In this document: positions 37,215 through 49,950 of the stretch, piece by piece | Layout: each line of letters opens with the position of its first letter | Numbering within the stretch: position 1 is the stretch's first letter | From: Medicago truncatula | Lineage: Eukaryota; Streptophyta; Magnoliopsida; Fabales; Fabaceae | Direction of reading: 5' to 3' | NCBI RefSeq assembly: GCF_003473485.1 | Contig: NC_053042.1 | Location: forward strand, 3,050,501 to 3,114,500 | Length of the DNA stretch: 64,000 nt | Notes under the pieces: generated by a model | The model's database searches: none | Seen by the model: only the letters and a program-made list of their open reading frames with translations | What the model was told of the DNA's origin: nothing | Position numbers and translations under genes: made by a program

Positions 37215-39764
37215 ATGATGTTTCAAAGAAACCCTTTACACACAAACCCTGAACCATGCAACCATCTTTCAGATTACAAGCTTAAACATGGTTTCAATGG
37301 CTACAAAGCCATTCAAAAGCTACTTGTAACTTCTCCAATTGGTAGAACTAGTTTGAAAAAACCAAATTTAAGAATACTCAGATGCAGTTTTTGTAATGGG
37401 TGTGAAAAGAGGGTTTTTTTATGTTTGATTTGTTCTTCATTCTGTTGTTTGGATCATACCCTTTTGCATATTCAAACTGAAAATGGTCATGATTTGTTTG
37501 TTGATGTAGAAAGGTGTGAACTTTACTGTGGGGTGTGTTGTGATCAAATTTATGACCCTGATTTTGATCAATTTGTTATGGCTAAACATTCAATGGTTTT
37601 GCCAAATGGTGTTGTTGGAAATGAGAGTATTGGTCAGAGGTTGATTAAGAGAAGGAGATTGGTTTCTGGGGTTGGATTGTATTTGCAAAATGAATCTAAG
37701 TTTAGATTTGAAACCAAAGATCTGAGGGGAAAATCTTGTTTTCCTGAAGGTTTGAGGGGCTTGAACAGTTTAGGTAGTACTTGTTTTATGAATTCTGTGT
37801 TGCAAGCATTGCTACATGCACCTCCATTCAGGGACTATTTCTTGAGTGGTGGACATAGTTTGGAAGATTGTAAAAGAAGAACGACGGAACGGTTGTGTTT
37901 GATTTGTGATATCAATACTGTTTTTTCAGCTATGTATTCCGGTGATCGAAATCCTTATAGCCCTGCTCAGTTTCTCTACAGGTCTGCCATTGTTCTTTAT
38001 GTCATTACATTTCCTTATAGCTTTTTGTCTCATGATAGTAGTGGCTAATATTTATCAAAGGGATCCAATCTTCCTCTGTTGTGTTGTGTTTTAAATGATC
38101 ATGATAAGAGAAATTGCTTCATTTGTGAAATTACTTAACTTCGAGTGATTCTGATTGTGATATTCAATGAGCTGGAGATGAATTGGTTTGAGTAAGTATT
38201 GAAAACAGGAAACTTGTTGCTTCATCGAGCGAATTGATTATCATGAAAATATGCCTTTTGGTATGACCGAAGTGACAAAATTAGCGTTTTTTGATGAAGC
38301 TTTTGGTAACCAAGCACATTTGTTGTCGACTCTAGCTTGATGCTTTTCGTGAAAAGTTTGAAGTTGCTGATTTGTTTATATGAAATTGTAGCTAGTTGGC
38401 TGGAACAACTTCAATTGAAACCTAACTTTTTAATGAGATTGGATTTAAACCCAAAATTTGTATGGCTTTGGATTAGGACCTTACTATGTTGCTTTGCTTT
38501 GGTCCTCGAATTCCTGTTTCTTTTAAATGGTGAAACTTTTTGTTTTTGTTTCAAGCTGGTGGCAGCATTCAGCAAATTTAGCGAGTTACGAACAGCAGGA
38601 TGCTCACGAGTTTTTCATTTCAATGTTAGATGCAATTCATGAGAAAGAGGGCATAACAAAGAATGGAAGCAAAGGTATTGAAATTTTGATACTGGGTTTT
38701 TCTTCTGCAATTTTGTTGTCTCATATGCACCGTGGCACTGTCTATGTTATGATTTATGACAGCTATAGCTGTTTACATATTGTTCTACCATACAAAAAAA
38801 TCATATTGATGCAATGTAAATGTTACATATTAACAATTTTAGCATTAAATATTCATTCTGAACTTTTTCATTGTCGTGAAAACATTGTTGATATGTCTTT
38901 TGTATGAAAAATAAAGAAATGACTAACAAGAAGCGGTTATTATGTTTTACTCAAATACATGATGCATAATTATTGCTTTATACAGGCAATGGTGGTGACT
39001 GTCAATGCATTGCTCATAGAGTGTTCTATGGACAATTGAGATCAGAAGTTACATGTATGGCCTGTGGATTCACCTCAACAACCTATGACCCTTTTTTGGA
39101 CATTTCACTTAATCTCGATATCAATATATCTTTGACCGAAAAGGGTAAAAAACTTACCAAACAAAATGCGGATGACAACATGTCGACACTTCTCGGTTGT
39201 TTGGATTTGTTCACTCGGCCAGAGAAGCTAGGGTCAGATCAGAAACTTTACTGCCAAAATTGTAAGGAGAGGCAGAATGCATTGAAACAAATGTCTATTA
39301 GTAAACTCCCTTTGGTACTTACTTTGCATGTAAAACGATTTGAGCATTCTTTCGTTAAGAAGTTATCGAGAAAGATTGACCGCTACCTACAATTTCCATT
39401 CTCCTTGGACATGACTCCATATTTGTCCTCTTCTATCCTCAGAGCCAAATATGGAAATCGAATTTTTAATTTTGGAGGCGATGAATCAGATACATTTTCC
39501 AAGTTCGAGATATTCGCAGTGGTGACACATTCGGGGACGCTCGAGTCTGGCCATTATGTTACTTTTGTACGGTTAAGGAAGCAATGGTATCGATGTGACG
39601 ATGCTTGGATAACGAAGGTTGATGAGGCAACGGTAAGAGCTTCACAATGTTATATGATCTTCTATGTTCAGAAGACTTTGTACAATAAAGCAAATGAAGA
39701 TTTGAGCCACCTTCCAAATTCACCTGGAAGAGAGATTTTGATTCCTATCGCTGGTTGTTGCTAG
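37215..39764 (+). CDS. UBP22: Ubiquitin carboxyl-terminal hydrolase 22-type (UBP22)
   Basis: Cysteine protease of the USP family. By homology it is the catalytic subunit of the SAGA deubiquitinase module, which removes ubiquitin from histone H2B in the nucleus. Exons: 37215-37981, 38556-38674, 38986-39764, giving 554 residues. The N-terminus carries a ZnF-UBP finger with paired Cys/His (PCNHL, CSFCNGCEKR, CLICSSFCC, HTLLHIQTENGH, CGVCCDQIYD). The USP core has the catalytic cysteine in NSLGSTCFMN, the QQDAHEFF box, the structural zinc pairs CMACG and CQNCKE, the catalytic histidine in LESGHYVTF and the aspartates in YRCDDAW. It ends PIAGCC, as I recall for plant homologues. Two consecutive ATGs start the frame. 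All catalytic residues are present. Confidence 0.93.
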
Positions 39765-40087
39765 AGAGGATATTAAAGAGAGTACATGGCATCAAAACCA
39801 AAGAGATCCCTGAAGCCAATGCTCAACGAGAGAACCCTTTCTCATTGATTCTCTCGCTTGGCTTTGGAGAATCACAGTTTGTAGTTGACAAAAACGATTT
39901 TCAGCGGATACTGATAAATTCAAACTGCGACAAGGTGGATGTGGAAACGAAAAACGAGGTTGCTAATTGGATATATGCATGTGGATATGTTGACCGCAGT
40001 TTGAAACGGAGATTGATGAGTCAGAAGCAACTCGAACTCTTCAACAACTTCCTACAATTATGCTTAATGAAATTCTTTAAATGCAGG
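39698..40087 (+). other. Unidentified protein-like ORF overlapping the UBP22 end
   Basis: In another frame from UBP22, an open stretch begins just after a stop at 39697 and runs through the UBP22 stop. It encodes NPFSLILSLGFGESQFVVDK, then VDVETKNEVANWIYACGYVD and LMSQKQLELFNNFLQLCL. At about 40087 there is a donor-like ATGCAG/gttagt, while the frame itself stays open to 40216. There is no ATG near its start. The residue pattern (amphipathic, conserved-looking Trp/Tyr/Cys) is unlike nearby junk frames. It might be an internal exon of another gene, a fused pseudogene piece or an alternative UBP22 3' exon. The family is not recognised. Confidence 0.4.
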
Positions 40088-40216
40088 TTAGTCATGCACA
40101 TAACTCTTCAACAACTTCCTATAATAAGAGTTGTTCAACCACCATTCTTTTTTCTCTACCAAGGGAATAACATAGAGAAAAAAGAAAAATCAAGGGACAA
40201 GAAAGGGGTTATGTAG

Positions 40217-42006
40217 ATGATTGTTTCTAATTTTTGGGTGAAGGAACTTTGTATTACTCATGACCCTTTTACCTTGAGAGTGTGGATTTGAAAAAAGAGG
40301 TTGCTTCATTGATGCATAACAAACAAGGGTATTGTTAAAGACATGTTTGTTCATTCAAAGGTGATGTGAGGAATATTATGGATTTAACTTAAAGGTATGG
40401 TTGTGTGAAAATTACTGTTGTTACTGTTACTGTTACTGCTGCTATTTGATTAATATGTCATATTGAAGTTGAAGAAATTTGCTCATTGATAATAGGATGC
40501 TTATAGTTCACTCCACCCGGACTCAATTATATAAGTAAAAGTAACTAATTAAACATATATTAAGAAAAATGGTTAATTTCATTTAATTTTCTTGATGTAA
40601 TCAAAATACTAACTGTGTTTTACAAACTATTTTTTATTTAATTTTGTATGGAAACTTTATTTATTTTGGAACATGCCATTGTGTACCATGATGGGGTTTC
40701 AGGCTCTTATATTTCCTTCTCATAAGGATGAAGAAATGAAAAAACTTCCATTAAACAAAATAAATAGAGCTAGACAGATAAGTAGAGCTGCGTAGCAGAT
40801 GAGTTCAGTCGATTTTTGGCACAAAAAAACCTATGATCAACTAAAGCATGGAATGTTACAAATGGTATTAGGGCATACCTATCCGAGTATGATGTGGTTG
40901 GGTGATGAATCAAGCGGAAGTTGGTGGGCATGTGACACATGATGTTGACGAGGCTGGGGAGTAATTGTCGGTGCATAATGCATGTTCAATGAGCATCTTC
41001 AGTTGGCGACATTTAAAGTATTTTGGGATGTTACAAAGTCCCACATAAACTTGTCAAAAAATTTACCCAACTATTTTTATTTTTTTTTGCTTTGTTAGGG
41101 ACCAAATTTGGTATTTTCGTATTTTGTGATGGATTTAATAGATTTTTTTTTTTTTTTTTTGTAATATTAAATTTAGCTTTCACTCATATCATCAAATTCA
41201 AAATACATATTACATAACATTACTAACACTCTTTAAAAAAAAAAAAAAAAAATTACTAACACTATGGTACTAATAAAGTGCCGACTTAGTGATAAGAGTT
41301 TGATCTTGTAATCTCCATAGACAAAGGTTAAATTCTCTCGAGAAAAATTATAAAATGATCAACATTGTCACTTTAATTAATAATTTAAAAAATATATAAA
41401 TCTCAATAGTAGCAATAAACTCAAAAGATATTTACACTAACAATTACAACTTGAAAATCCAAAATACTATGATACCACATCTATAGAGATCTTCCATAAC
41501 TCAAGATAAATTTGTCCCTTATTAATTTTTCTTATACAATTTCTCACGTAAAGTAACTAAACTGTCCACATTATCGTTTTAAAGACGGTTGAGTGATGGA
41601 TATTAGTTCATAGACTAAATTGTTTTAATTTATTTTTGGAAAGCTGTGTTTTTTTTCTCTTTCTCCAGGGGTAATATGGAATTATGGATTATGTGATTTT
41701 TGTGAGGTGATATATTATAAATGAGACATCATTCTTCAATATATTTTATGATCTTTACAATTTATTAACGAATTTAACTTTTATACACTACTAGTAAAGG
41801 GAATTTTTTTTTGGAGGGGTACTGATGTAATGACTAATGAATTGTTATATTATCAATCAATCATAAAAATAAAATCAATAAAAATATTTAACTTTTATAG
41901 TAATTACTTTTAAAATCACATGTATGATTAGTTGTTGTGATATTATAACGGTCCAAAACTTTTATACTTACATTTTTTTAGAGGAACTTTTATACTTACA
42001 TGATGT
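40217..42006. other. Intergenic AT-rich region
   Basis: No gene is recognised. Poly(T)/poly(A) runs occur at 41143-41160 and 41235-41252. Near 41280-41345 a cgacttagtgataagag...aaaggttaaattctc segment weakly resembles a SINE head. Confidence 0.5.
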
Positions 42007-42125
42007 TTTTTTTTTTTTGTCAAATAATCTAGTGACTAGAATTTACCTTTTTTAAGGTGAATAAGTGGGGTGTCAGAGGTTCAAACCTCAGCCAACCCCT
42101 ACATATAACAATACATGTTTCTGCC
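42007..42125 (+). repeat. SINE-like (tRNA-related) repeat, plus orientation
   Basis: After a T run it reads gtcaaataatctagtgactag, then gtgaataagtggggtgtc, then agaggttcaaacctcagcc. The aatctagtga part resembles a pol III A box and ggttcaaacc is a good B box, spaced as in tRNA-derived SINEs. A related copy in reverse lies at 19960-20075. Confidence 0.5.
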
Positions 42126-42605
42126 AACTAAGCTATGTTCAGAGGAACTACGTGATCATTGTTAATAACCTATAGATTTTGATTCCTAGTGATGGCATTT
42201 GTTCACATTTTCTCTCAAAAAAAAAACCTATAGATTTATTCACTGACGTCCTCATATGATAGTTTTCTCTCATTTTCACTCTCGATCGCAGCCCTACCTT
42301 CAAAAAATTGTCGGTCACGAAATTTCTCCATCAAACACAAAAGTCACATTTTCACAACCCAAACAAAAAAAACATATATTTTTATTTTAAGCAAAGTTGA
42401 AGATGAAAAGGTAATATAGATCGTTCACCATATATGATTAGTAGACAGAAGAAACCGAGGAATACCCCCACTTGAAAAGAAAGACAAATATTGACATGTG
42501 AAACATAAAGGAAGAAAACTAGTACATTTTTAAGCCGTATAATAATTAAATATCATTTATCAAAAGTGTCAGCAAAATAAATTTTTTCTTTTTTAATTTT
42601 TATTA

Positions 42606-43506
42606 GACCGGTACTAGTCACACCCCAAAAAAAACAAGTTACATCTAAATTTATTTAAAATTTTACAATAATATTAAAATTGCCCTCTTCATGTAAATTT
42701 TTAAAAACTCATCTTTTATGATCATTCTGAACCCTTATATCCTTTCATCCACAAATTACCATAGATGTGCAACCAATATCTGAATCAACATCTTTGTTAT
42801 TGATCTGTACTATATTCATAAAGGTTAATGAATTTCATGAATTTCATTTTCGATGAGTTTCTATTTATTTATTGTTTGTTTTGGTATGAGATATGCCTGT
42901 CAATTTGATTTTAATTGAGATGTTAGTGTAAATTAAGTTTACGTGTATGTATATAAAAGGGGTTAGTGTAGTTTACATATGTAGGTTAATGTAAATTCAA
43001 GTTTACGTATGTTCAATTTAGGTTAGTGTAAATTCAGTTTACTTACGTTCAATCTAGGTTAATGTAAATTAAGTTTACTTATGTTCAATTTAGGTTAATG
43101 TAAATTTAGTTTACGTATGTATATAAGAGGTTAGTGTAAATTCAGTTTACTTACGTTCAATCTAGGTTAATGTAAATTAAGTAAGTTTACTTACGTTCAA
43201 TCTAGGTTAATGTAAATTAAGTTTACTTATGTTCAATCTAGGTTAATGTAAATTAAGTTTATTTACGTTCAATCTAGGTTAATGTAAATTAAGTTTATAA
43301 ATTCAGTTTACTTACGTTCAATCTAGGTTAATGTAAATTAAGTTTACTTATGTTCAATTTAGGTTAATGTAAATTAAGTTTATTTATGTTCAATTTACGT
43401 TAATGTAAATTTAGTTAATTTTAAATTTTTATTTTAGTTAAAGGGTATATTAGTCATTCTGGGATGTAACTTGTTTTTTTTTTTTTGGGTGTGACTAGCA
43501 CCAGTC
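42606..43506. mobile_element. Mutator-like element with perfect 9-bp TSD and internal minisatellite
   Basis: The left end begins gaccggtactagtcacaccc. The right end, reverse-complemented, begins gactggtgctagtcacaccc. After an A-run the homology resumes with caagttacatc, so the TIRs span about 45 bp. The direct repeat tttttatta flanks it at 42597-42605 and 43507-43515. The 9-bp duplication places it with Mutator-like elements. The 901-bp interior has no transposase and is more than half minisatellite. Confidence 0.85.
42905..43432. repeat. Minisatellite, ~36-bp unit, about 13-15 copies
   Basis: Tandem units of ttaatgtaaattaagttta followed by cttacgttcaatctagg, most 36 bp, with variants (tta/tga, acttat/acttac) and a few indels. 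Each unit contains a short palindrome-like gtaaa...tttac. Outer copies are more diverged. It is not a CRISPR array: there are no unique spacers, and the repeats abut directly. Confidence 0.9.
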
Positions 43507-43515
43507 TTTTTATTA

Positions 43516-45232
43516 CTGAAACTAGTTAATATTGAATATCATTTCAATAAAATGTAAAAATAAAAATAAAAATGATGTTTCCTAAATATAAAAGTCGATC
43601 AATGACTCTTTATTTCATAAAAATGATTGTTAACCGGGTAATAATCACTTTCATTACTGAATGTGCAATGAGTAGTCACAATAGTCCTTCAATGTATAAA
43701 AATTTAAAGGGTCTTGTTAAAGAGTGCCCCCGGGGCACTCTTTAAGCATGCTAAATTAAGTAATTGTTCTTTAAAAATGTCAAATTTTTCGATTTCCAAT
43801 GCATTGATTAAACAAACTTTCATAAAAAATTACTATTTAAGACCATTGTTCTGAGGCACTAGTTAACATTTCCCAAATTTAAAATAGTAAGTGATTGTGC
43901 AATTCATTAGTCAAAATGTCCATAATGTTGAAGCATTCATTCATTAATACTGTCATATTAATCATTCAATTTACTTACTTATTGTCATATCGATCTTTAT
44001 ATGAAAAGTGTTATGTGAGCATTGAAAAATTATTTTAGCGTCAGACACTGTTTTGACCAACAGAGTTACAATTAGAAACTATTTTAAAATTTTGATAGAT
44101 TGAAAAACTATTACGACTATTCGTTAGATATTCATGGAGTAAAGTGATGATTATGTTACCATAGAATTTATGTATAATAGAAATCTTTTTATGAAAAATA
44201 AAAAATTAACAAAAAATAAAAAGTATACTCACCCTCAAGATGATGATGTCACACATAATTTCCATTTGAATTGTGAGACTTAGGAAACATCATCGAACGA
44301 CCTGTTTACGTTTGTCTGTACTCAGTTATCCAAAACCTTACAACAGCTGTCTGTCTCATCCATTTTGATTTACCCATTCCCTCACTTACTTCCTTCAAGA
44401 TTTCATAACCCAAAGTCTTTGAGGCAAGTGGCATCCATCCATTTTCATCCATACATTTTTTCTTTTACCATGTTTTATTAATGTCTAATGTGCATAAATT
44501 AATTAATTTTGCAATATACATAATTTTTTTTTTCATCATGAAAATTGAAATCAATAACCCATTTCCTTTCACATTTAATTTTATAGTAAAATTCATAATT
44601 AAATAGTAAAAATAAATTTATACATAATGCACGACTTTTATTTTTTATTTTTACACAAATATAATTGACTTGTTTTATATACAATTAATTAAAGTTTTTA
44701 AAAAAATGTATAAAGACAAATTGGACGTTCAAACAAAAATCTATAATTTTTTTTTTTTTAAAATGAATTTTTTATTGATGTATTGCTGTATATTGTTGAT
44801 TTAAATTAATATCTAATGAAATAATATAATTTTTTTTTGACAAGAAAATAATATAAATTTGTTTCCTTATATTTACATTCAATACACATATTTTTATATT
44901 TAATTTTGTTAATTTGTGGCCTTAGGAAAATGTTAACATTCATCTGCATTAATTATTAATATAAATTAAATATAATAAGGATAGAGAGAGAGATCCATAA
45001 AATTAACTTCAATATAACTCTTTGTCTTGCTCATCGTTTACTTTGTAAAATCCTTGTTTTCATTCTTTGCTGAAACTCAAATCACAAAAAAATGATTTCA
45101 ATCCTTGAAAGGGTAGTACTAGATTCACACCATGAGAAACACAAAAACAAAAAACAATTTTTTTAAATAGTTTTCTTTCAAGCTTAGTACTATTATTTTT
45201 TATTTTTTTTGTCAAAAATAACAAGTATAACA
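43516..45232. other. Intergenic AT-rich region upstream of transporter A
   Basis: No gene is recognised. An agagtgcccccggggcactctt palindrome lies at about 43721-43742. The remainder is AT-rich promoter-side sequence. Confidence 0.5.
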
Positions 45233-48200
45233 ATGCAAGAAGAAGAGAATCAAGAAGATTCAATTCCAGAATCTAAGCAACAAAATGAAGAAAGAAAGTC
45301 AAAGGGTGTTAGGATATGGAAGTGTTTTTGTATTCCAAGTGAATGGTTTAAAATGCTATCAAGAGAAATGCATTGGAGTTTTGTTTTTGGAGTTGTTGTT
45401 GTTTATGGAATAAGTCAAGGTTTAGGTGGTGCTCTTGCTGGTGTTGGAACAAAATATTATATGAAAGATGTTCAGAAAGTTCAACCTTCTGAAGCACAGG
45501 TTTATGCTGGAATTACATCTATTCCTTGGATTGTTAAGCCTTTATGGGGTCTTCTTACTGATGTTCTTCCTATTTTTGGATACCGTAGAAAACCTTATTT
45601 CATTTTTGCTGGTATGTTTTCTTTCTTTCTGATCTTGGTCAAATGTGTAGGATATATTAAGATAGTTAGCTCAATTTATGTTCTAGATGGGAATTTTGAT
45701 TATTTTTGTTAGACAAAATATTGTAGATTTTATGTTTCTTTGTGCATTCTTTATAAATTGTAAACTTCTTTATGTTTATAAAATTTAAAGGAACTTCAAT
45801 GGATGCTGAAGTGTTAGTTTAGTGAGTTGTAAGCGCAGTTTATAGGGTTGAAGCTCGATATCATAATATTCGGGTTAGACCTAAGTCAACCTTGTATTAA
45901 TCGGGCTGTAAGGTGATGGATGTCTCCCTCTTATAACCATTTTTTCAGGTCACCTCTTATCAGATGTGAGACTCTTAACACGATAGGAGTTGATGGTGAA
46001 CTTAATCAATTGCACTTAGATACCATGGGAGATTGGCCTCTTCGTCAAAGGGTTTTGATATCTACTAGGCCGCGGTTCAGGTTGCGTTTAACTGTGATTC
46101 TCTACAATATGAAGAACTAAGACATGACCACAACCCTGCTCATAACTATTACTTTTGGTGCTTTTTCTTTTGGGTGGATGGGGTAAACAAATTAGGATCT
46201 AAGGGGGCAGGCGTAGTTTAACTGAATGCTGAAAATGGGTTCATTATCTCCTTTGGCTTCCAAAGATGTTATGGAACAATGGTCACAGTTATTCAGTACA
46301 CTTGATCTAGGTCTCATGTAGTCAAATGTAGCTTCAATTGTGGTCACATTGCAATCATTGAGACATCTACAACCTTGATGTCCCAGCCTAGATCACAAGG
46401 ATAGAAGGAACACAGTCTCTAGGAAGATGAAATTTTACTTTTGTTTTTATGCAATGTGTATTAAGCATCAGTGAAGTTAGATTTTCTTGAGACAAACTTA
46501 GAAGGGTTATAAATGAGAAGGCTTGAATTACATATGTTTCTTATAGTGGATGTGGATTAATATCATCTTTTATCACAGATCAATGCTTCCTACAAGAATT
46601 GATGAAGAGATTTATAAACCGCCTCACTAATATAGTAGTCTGAATTTTTGTCCCTCATTGATGGTTGCAGGTTTATTAGGAGCAACTGCCATGCTTTTGT
46701 TATCATTCCATGAAAACCTTCATCTTGTGTTGGCAATTTTGGCATTAACAGCAGGGAGTGCTGGAGTGGCGATAGCAGATGTGACCATTGATGCATGTGT
46801 TGCACAGAACAGTATCTCTCATCCTTCCCTTGCTTCTGACATGCAAAGTTTATGTGCCTTTAGTTCTTCTATTGGCGCACTATTAGGATTCTCTATTAGT
46901 GGCATCTTTGTTCACCTTATAGGCCCTATGGTTAGCCTCTTGATTTTTCTTTTCTTCCTAAAACTTGGAAAAAAATTCCTTGTCTTAAATGTACTTCATT
47001 AATTTCTTTTTTTTGTAATCTGATAGATTTTTTCTCATAGGGGGTGTTTGGTTTGATGACTATCCCAGCTGGACTTATGATTTTGGTCGGCTTTCTGCTT
47101 GATGAGCCTCGTATACAAAACTTCTCTTACAGACAGGTATATTAACAATGTCATCGAAATCACAATATAACTTGTAAGATTGTACGGATTTTACGATCTT
47201 ACTCTTTCCCTGCGATCTGGATTGTGCACAAGATCGCATTCTCATACTGTGAAATCACACGTGTTTTACGATCTTACTATATAAGTATAACTTGCTTATG
47301 GTAATTTCCAAGGTTCTAATGCTCACATAATCTGATTTTTCAATTCTCTAGGTGAGCCAAAATTTTGTGGATGCCGGCAAGGCTATGTGGACTACATTGA
47401 AGAATCAAGATGTATGGAGGCCTTGTCTATACATGTATTTATCCTTTGCACTGAGTTTGAATATCCTTGAAGGAATGTTTTATTGGTATACAGACTCAAA
47501 GGATGGCCCATCTTTCTCACAGGTATTTGATTAGGCATATTGATCAGTGTTAAGATTTTTAACAAGTCATGTATGCATTTCATCTTCCCCAATATGGACA
47601 AGTGGTGCAATATTTGTGAAGGTAGTGGGTTGGATGCATTTTCCAATCTAAACTTCATGTAATTCTCATGTCTGCTGTGGTGGAAATATTTTCCCTCTAT
47701 CATTTGATGCAAAACAAGAAGACAATTGATTTCAAATTCAACATCGTAATCAGACATTTGTTTTGCATCAAGTGAGTTAGAAGGAAGAAGTCCCATTTCC
47801 ATGTACTCCAAGAGCTTTATTTCGAGTCAAAATTTGATTATTGTCCTTCAAAAGAGAGCATAGAGAAATGAAAGAAATGAGCCAAATGTCTTTTGTATTC
47901 ATGACACATAGATAGTTCTCTCATTACTCTTATAATTTAGGCTTAAGGCCTAACTCAACATTATAAAACGAACATGTAAAGTGAGGGCTATTTGTCGTAT
48001 AAATGCTACTTTGGCCATATCTCGATGTGGGATCTCAACACACTCATGTTCAGGACTAGAACGTGGACAAATGTTGGTGGAATAACATGGATTTATTTCA
48101 TGGCAGTGGCGGAGCTTGACAAAAAAAATATTGAGTTGGCAAAACATATACATACATATATGTAAATATTTATAGCCAAGTTCACTGGAAGTTGGTTTTG

Positions 48201-49509
48201 GCACAATGATTTAGCAGCAATCTTTTCACCAAATGTTACGTGTTCGAGTATGATATTTTTTCTTTTTTGGATCTTATTTTTTGTACTTACAGAAGAAAAC
48301 ATTAGGGAAGTTAAAAATTATGGAATGCACGGTACGAACTTGCAGACCTCTGCTTAACAGGCCCACGCGTAGCCACTTGGAAAAAGTACATATGACATAA
48401 CTTAGCCTAGTATCATATATATATTTGCGGCTGTCATGGCTTCCCCCTGTCATAAGGATAAATAAGATGTTAAGTCCTTGTGATTAAGAGTCTGTTTGGA
48501 TTGGTTTATTTGAAATTATCTACCGACATAAACACTTTGAGACTGCTTGGGAATTGGGAGAGCTTATGGAAAAAACTTTTGACATGTTCATAAGCTATAT
48601 TCAGCTTCTTTCAATAAGCTCTCCATGCTAGCTTATGAAAATAGTTGATTTTATTTTATCTTTAGTTATAGAAATAGCTTACACATAAGCGCTTAATTAA
48701 GCTGTTTATACAAAGAGGGCCTAATTTCATTGTTCTACAATGCTTGATAAAAAATCTTAGAGGATGACAATATCTTTTATATTTGGCCCAAGTTGAAAGA
48801 AAAAACTATGTAGTATTTCTCTTGTCATATAATTTTGTTCAGTAGAAGATAATATCATAGAATACCAGTAACCTTTGTCTTGCATTTTCTTCCACAGGAG
48901 AGTATAGGTTTCATATTTTCAATCAGTTCAATTGGTTCCCTTTTAGGCGCAATACTATACCAATACGCTCTAAAGGATTACGCATTCAGAGACTTACTCT
49001 TTTGGACTCAGTTGCTCTATGGTCTATCAGGGATGTTTGATCTAATTTTGGTCATGAGATTGAACCTGAAGTTTGGTATACCGGACTACGTCTTTGTTGT
49101 GATTGTCGAAAGCATTGCTCAAATGACTAGTAGACTAAAGTGGATGCCTATGCTTGTACTCAGCTCAAAGCTTTGTCCATCTGGCATTGAAGGAACATTC
49201 TTTGCTCTATTAATGTCAATTGATAATGCTGGACTTCTTTCATCATCATGGGGTGGTGGATTTGTACTTCATGTACTAAAGATTACAAGAACAAAGTTTG
49301 ATAATCTTTGGTTAGCGATTTTGATTCGGAATATTTTAAGACTCACTCCACTTTGCATGCTGTTTTTGGTGCCTAGAGTTGATCCTAACTCTTTCATTCT
49401 TCTTCCAAAAGAAAATGTGGATTCAAAGGTGATTGCTATTGACGACGCTTCAGAAACCAAGGATGTTGAATTGGTGTCTCTTGTACACAGTGTTGATGGT
49501 AATATATAA
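45233..49509 (+). CDS. Folate-biopterin transporter family protein (transporter A)
   Basis: Polytopic membrane protein of the BT1/FBT family (major facilitator-like), thought to move folates or pterins. The substrate of this member is unknown. Exons: 45233-45611, 46671-46930, 47041-47136, 47352-47522, 48898-49509, giving 505 residues. A hydrophilic N-terminus ([14 protein letters not shown]) precedes about 12 hydrophobic segments. Family motifs are [63 protein letters not shown] and [19 protein letters not shown]. The start is the only ATG consistent with the upstream in-frame context. No chloroplast transit peptide is obvious. Its paralogue lies 8.6 kb beyond its end, on the other strand. 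Compared with that gene it has one extra intron, after YFIFAG. Confidence 0.92.
48105..48375. repeat. Transposon-like remnant in transporter A last intron
   Basis: Starts with cagtggcggagcttgac, a motif often seen at the ends of plant transposons. It includes a gtgttcgagta B-box-like segment and ends near a gcccacgcgtagccacttgg stretch. No paired terminus was confirmed. Confidence 0.35.
48488..48722. mobile_element. MITE in the last intron of transporter A
   Basis: Runs from gtctgtttggattggttta through atagcttacacataagcgct to the reverse-related end taagctgtttatacaaaga. It is the same family and same gene-sense orientation as the copy at 58768-59035 in the last intron of transporter B. Confidence 0.6.
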
Positions 49510-49950
49510 CAGTCCAGAGAAAGTACATTCTTTTGTATTCCATATTTCATATTTCATATACAGGGAATTATACCAAGCCACTATTTATTTCTAAATTTTT
49601 TTGTTAGGGGAAATAGAGAGAAGGGCATAAATTAGCTCCAATGTAATATCAGAGGGATATGAAAGGGAAATAGATGATTTATTTATAAATTTTAAATGTA
49701 ATAACTAGAATATCTTTATAGAAAAGTTTAGCATAAACTTTTGAAGATAGAAAAGGTAAATTTGTCATTTCTTTTTGTTGAAATGTTCCAAAATCTTACA
49801 CAAGCAAGATATTGCAGTATTCAAATAGCCAACAATTTTGTCACAGAAAGAAATCAAATATACAGAAATAGAATGAATTCAATTCCACATAAAAAACCAT
49901 AACTTCCATCCACAAAAAGACTCGACTCGTAAACTCGTAAAAGTATTGAA
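49510..49950. other. Convergent 3' ends of transporter A and the lectin kinase
   Basis: The 441-bp spacer is AT-rich and would hold both 3' UTRs. No other feature was seen. Confidence 0.5.

Noticed and set aside
42036-42125. tRNA gene candidate
   Set aside because: Only A/B-box-like motifs are present. No acceptor stem pairing or anticodon arm can be drawn, so it is treated as a SINE-like repeat.
42905-43432. CRISPR-like regular repeat array
   Set aside because: Units abut with no unique spacers, and the array lies inside a plant transposon, so it is a minisatellite.
43721-43742. Palindrome agagtgccccggggcactct-type as a regulator site
   Set aside because: It is isolated in an intergenic AT-rich region with no adjacent gene start, and is more likely an old transposon tip or chance.
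45209-45232. Upstream extension of transporter A's first frame
   Set aside because: The extension has no ATG before 45233, and the family N-termini are variable and hydrophilic. The ATG at 45233 is the natural start.
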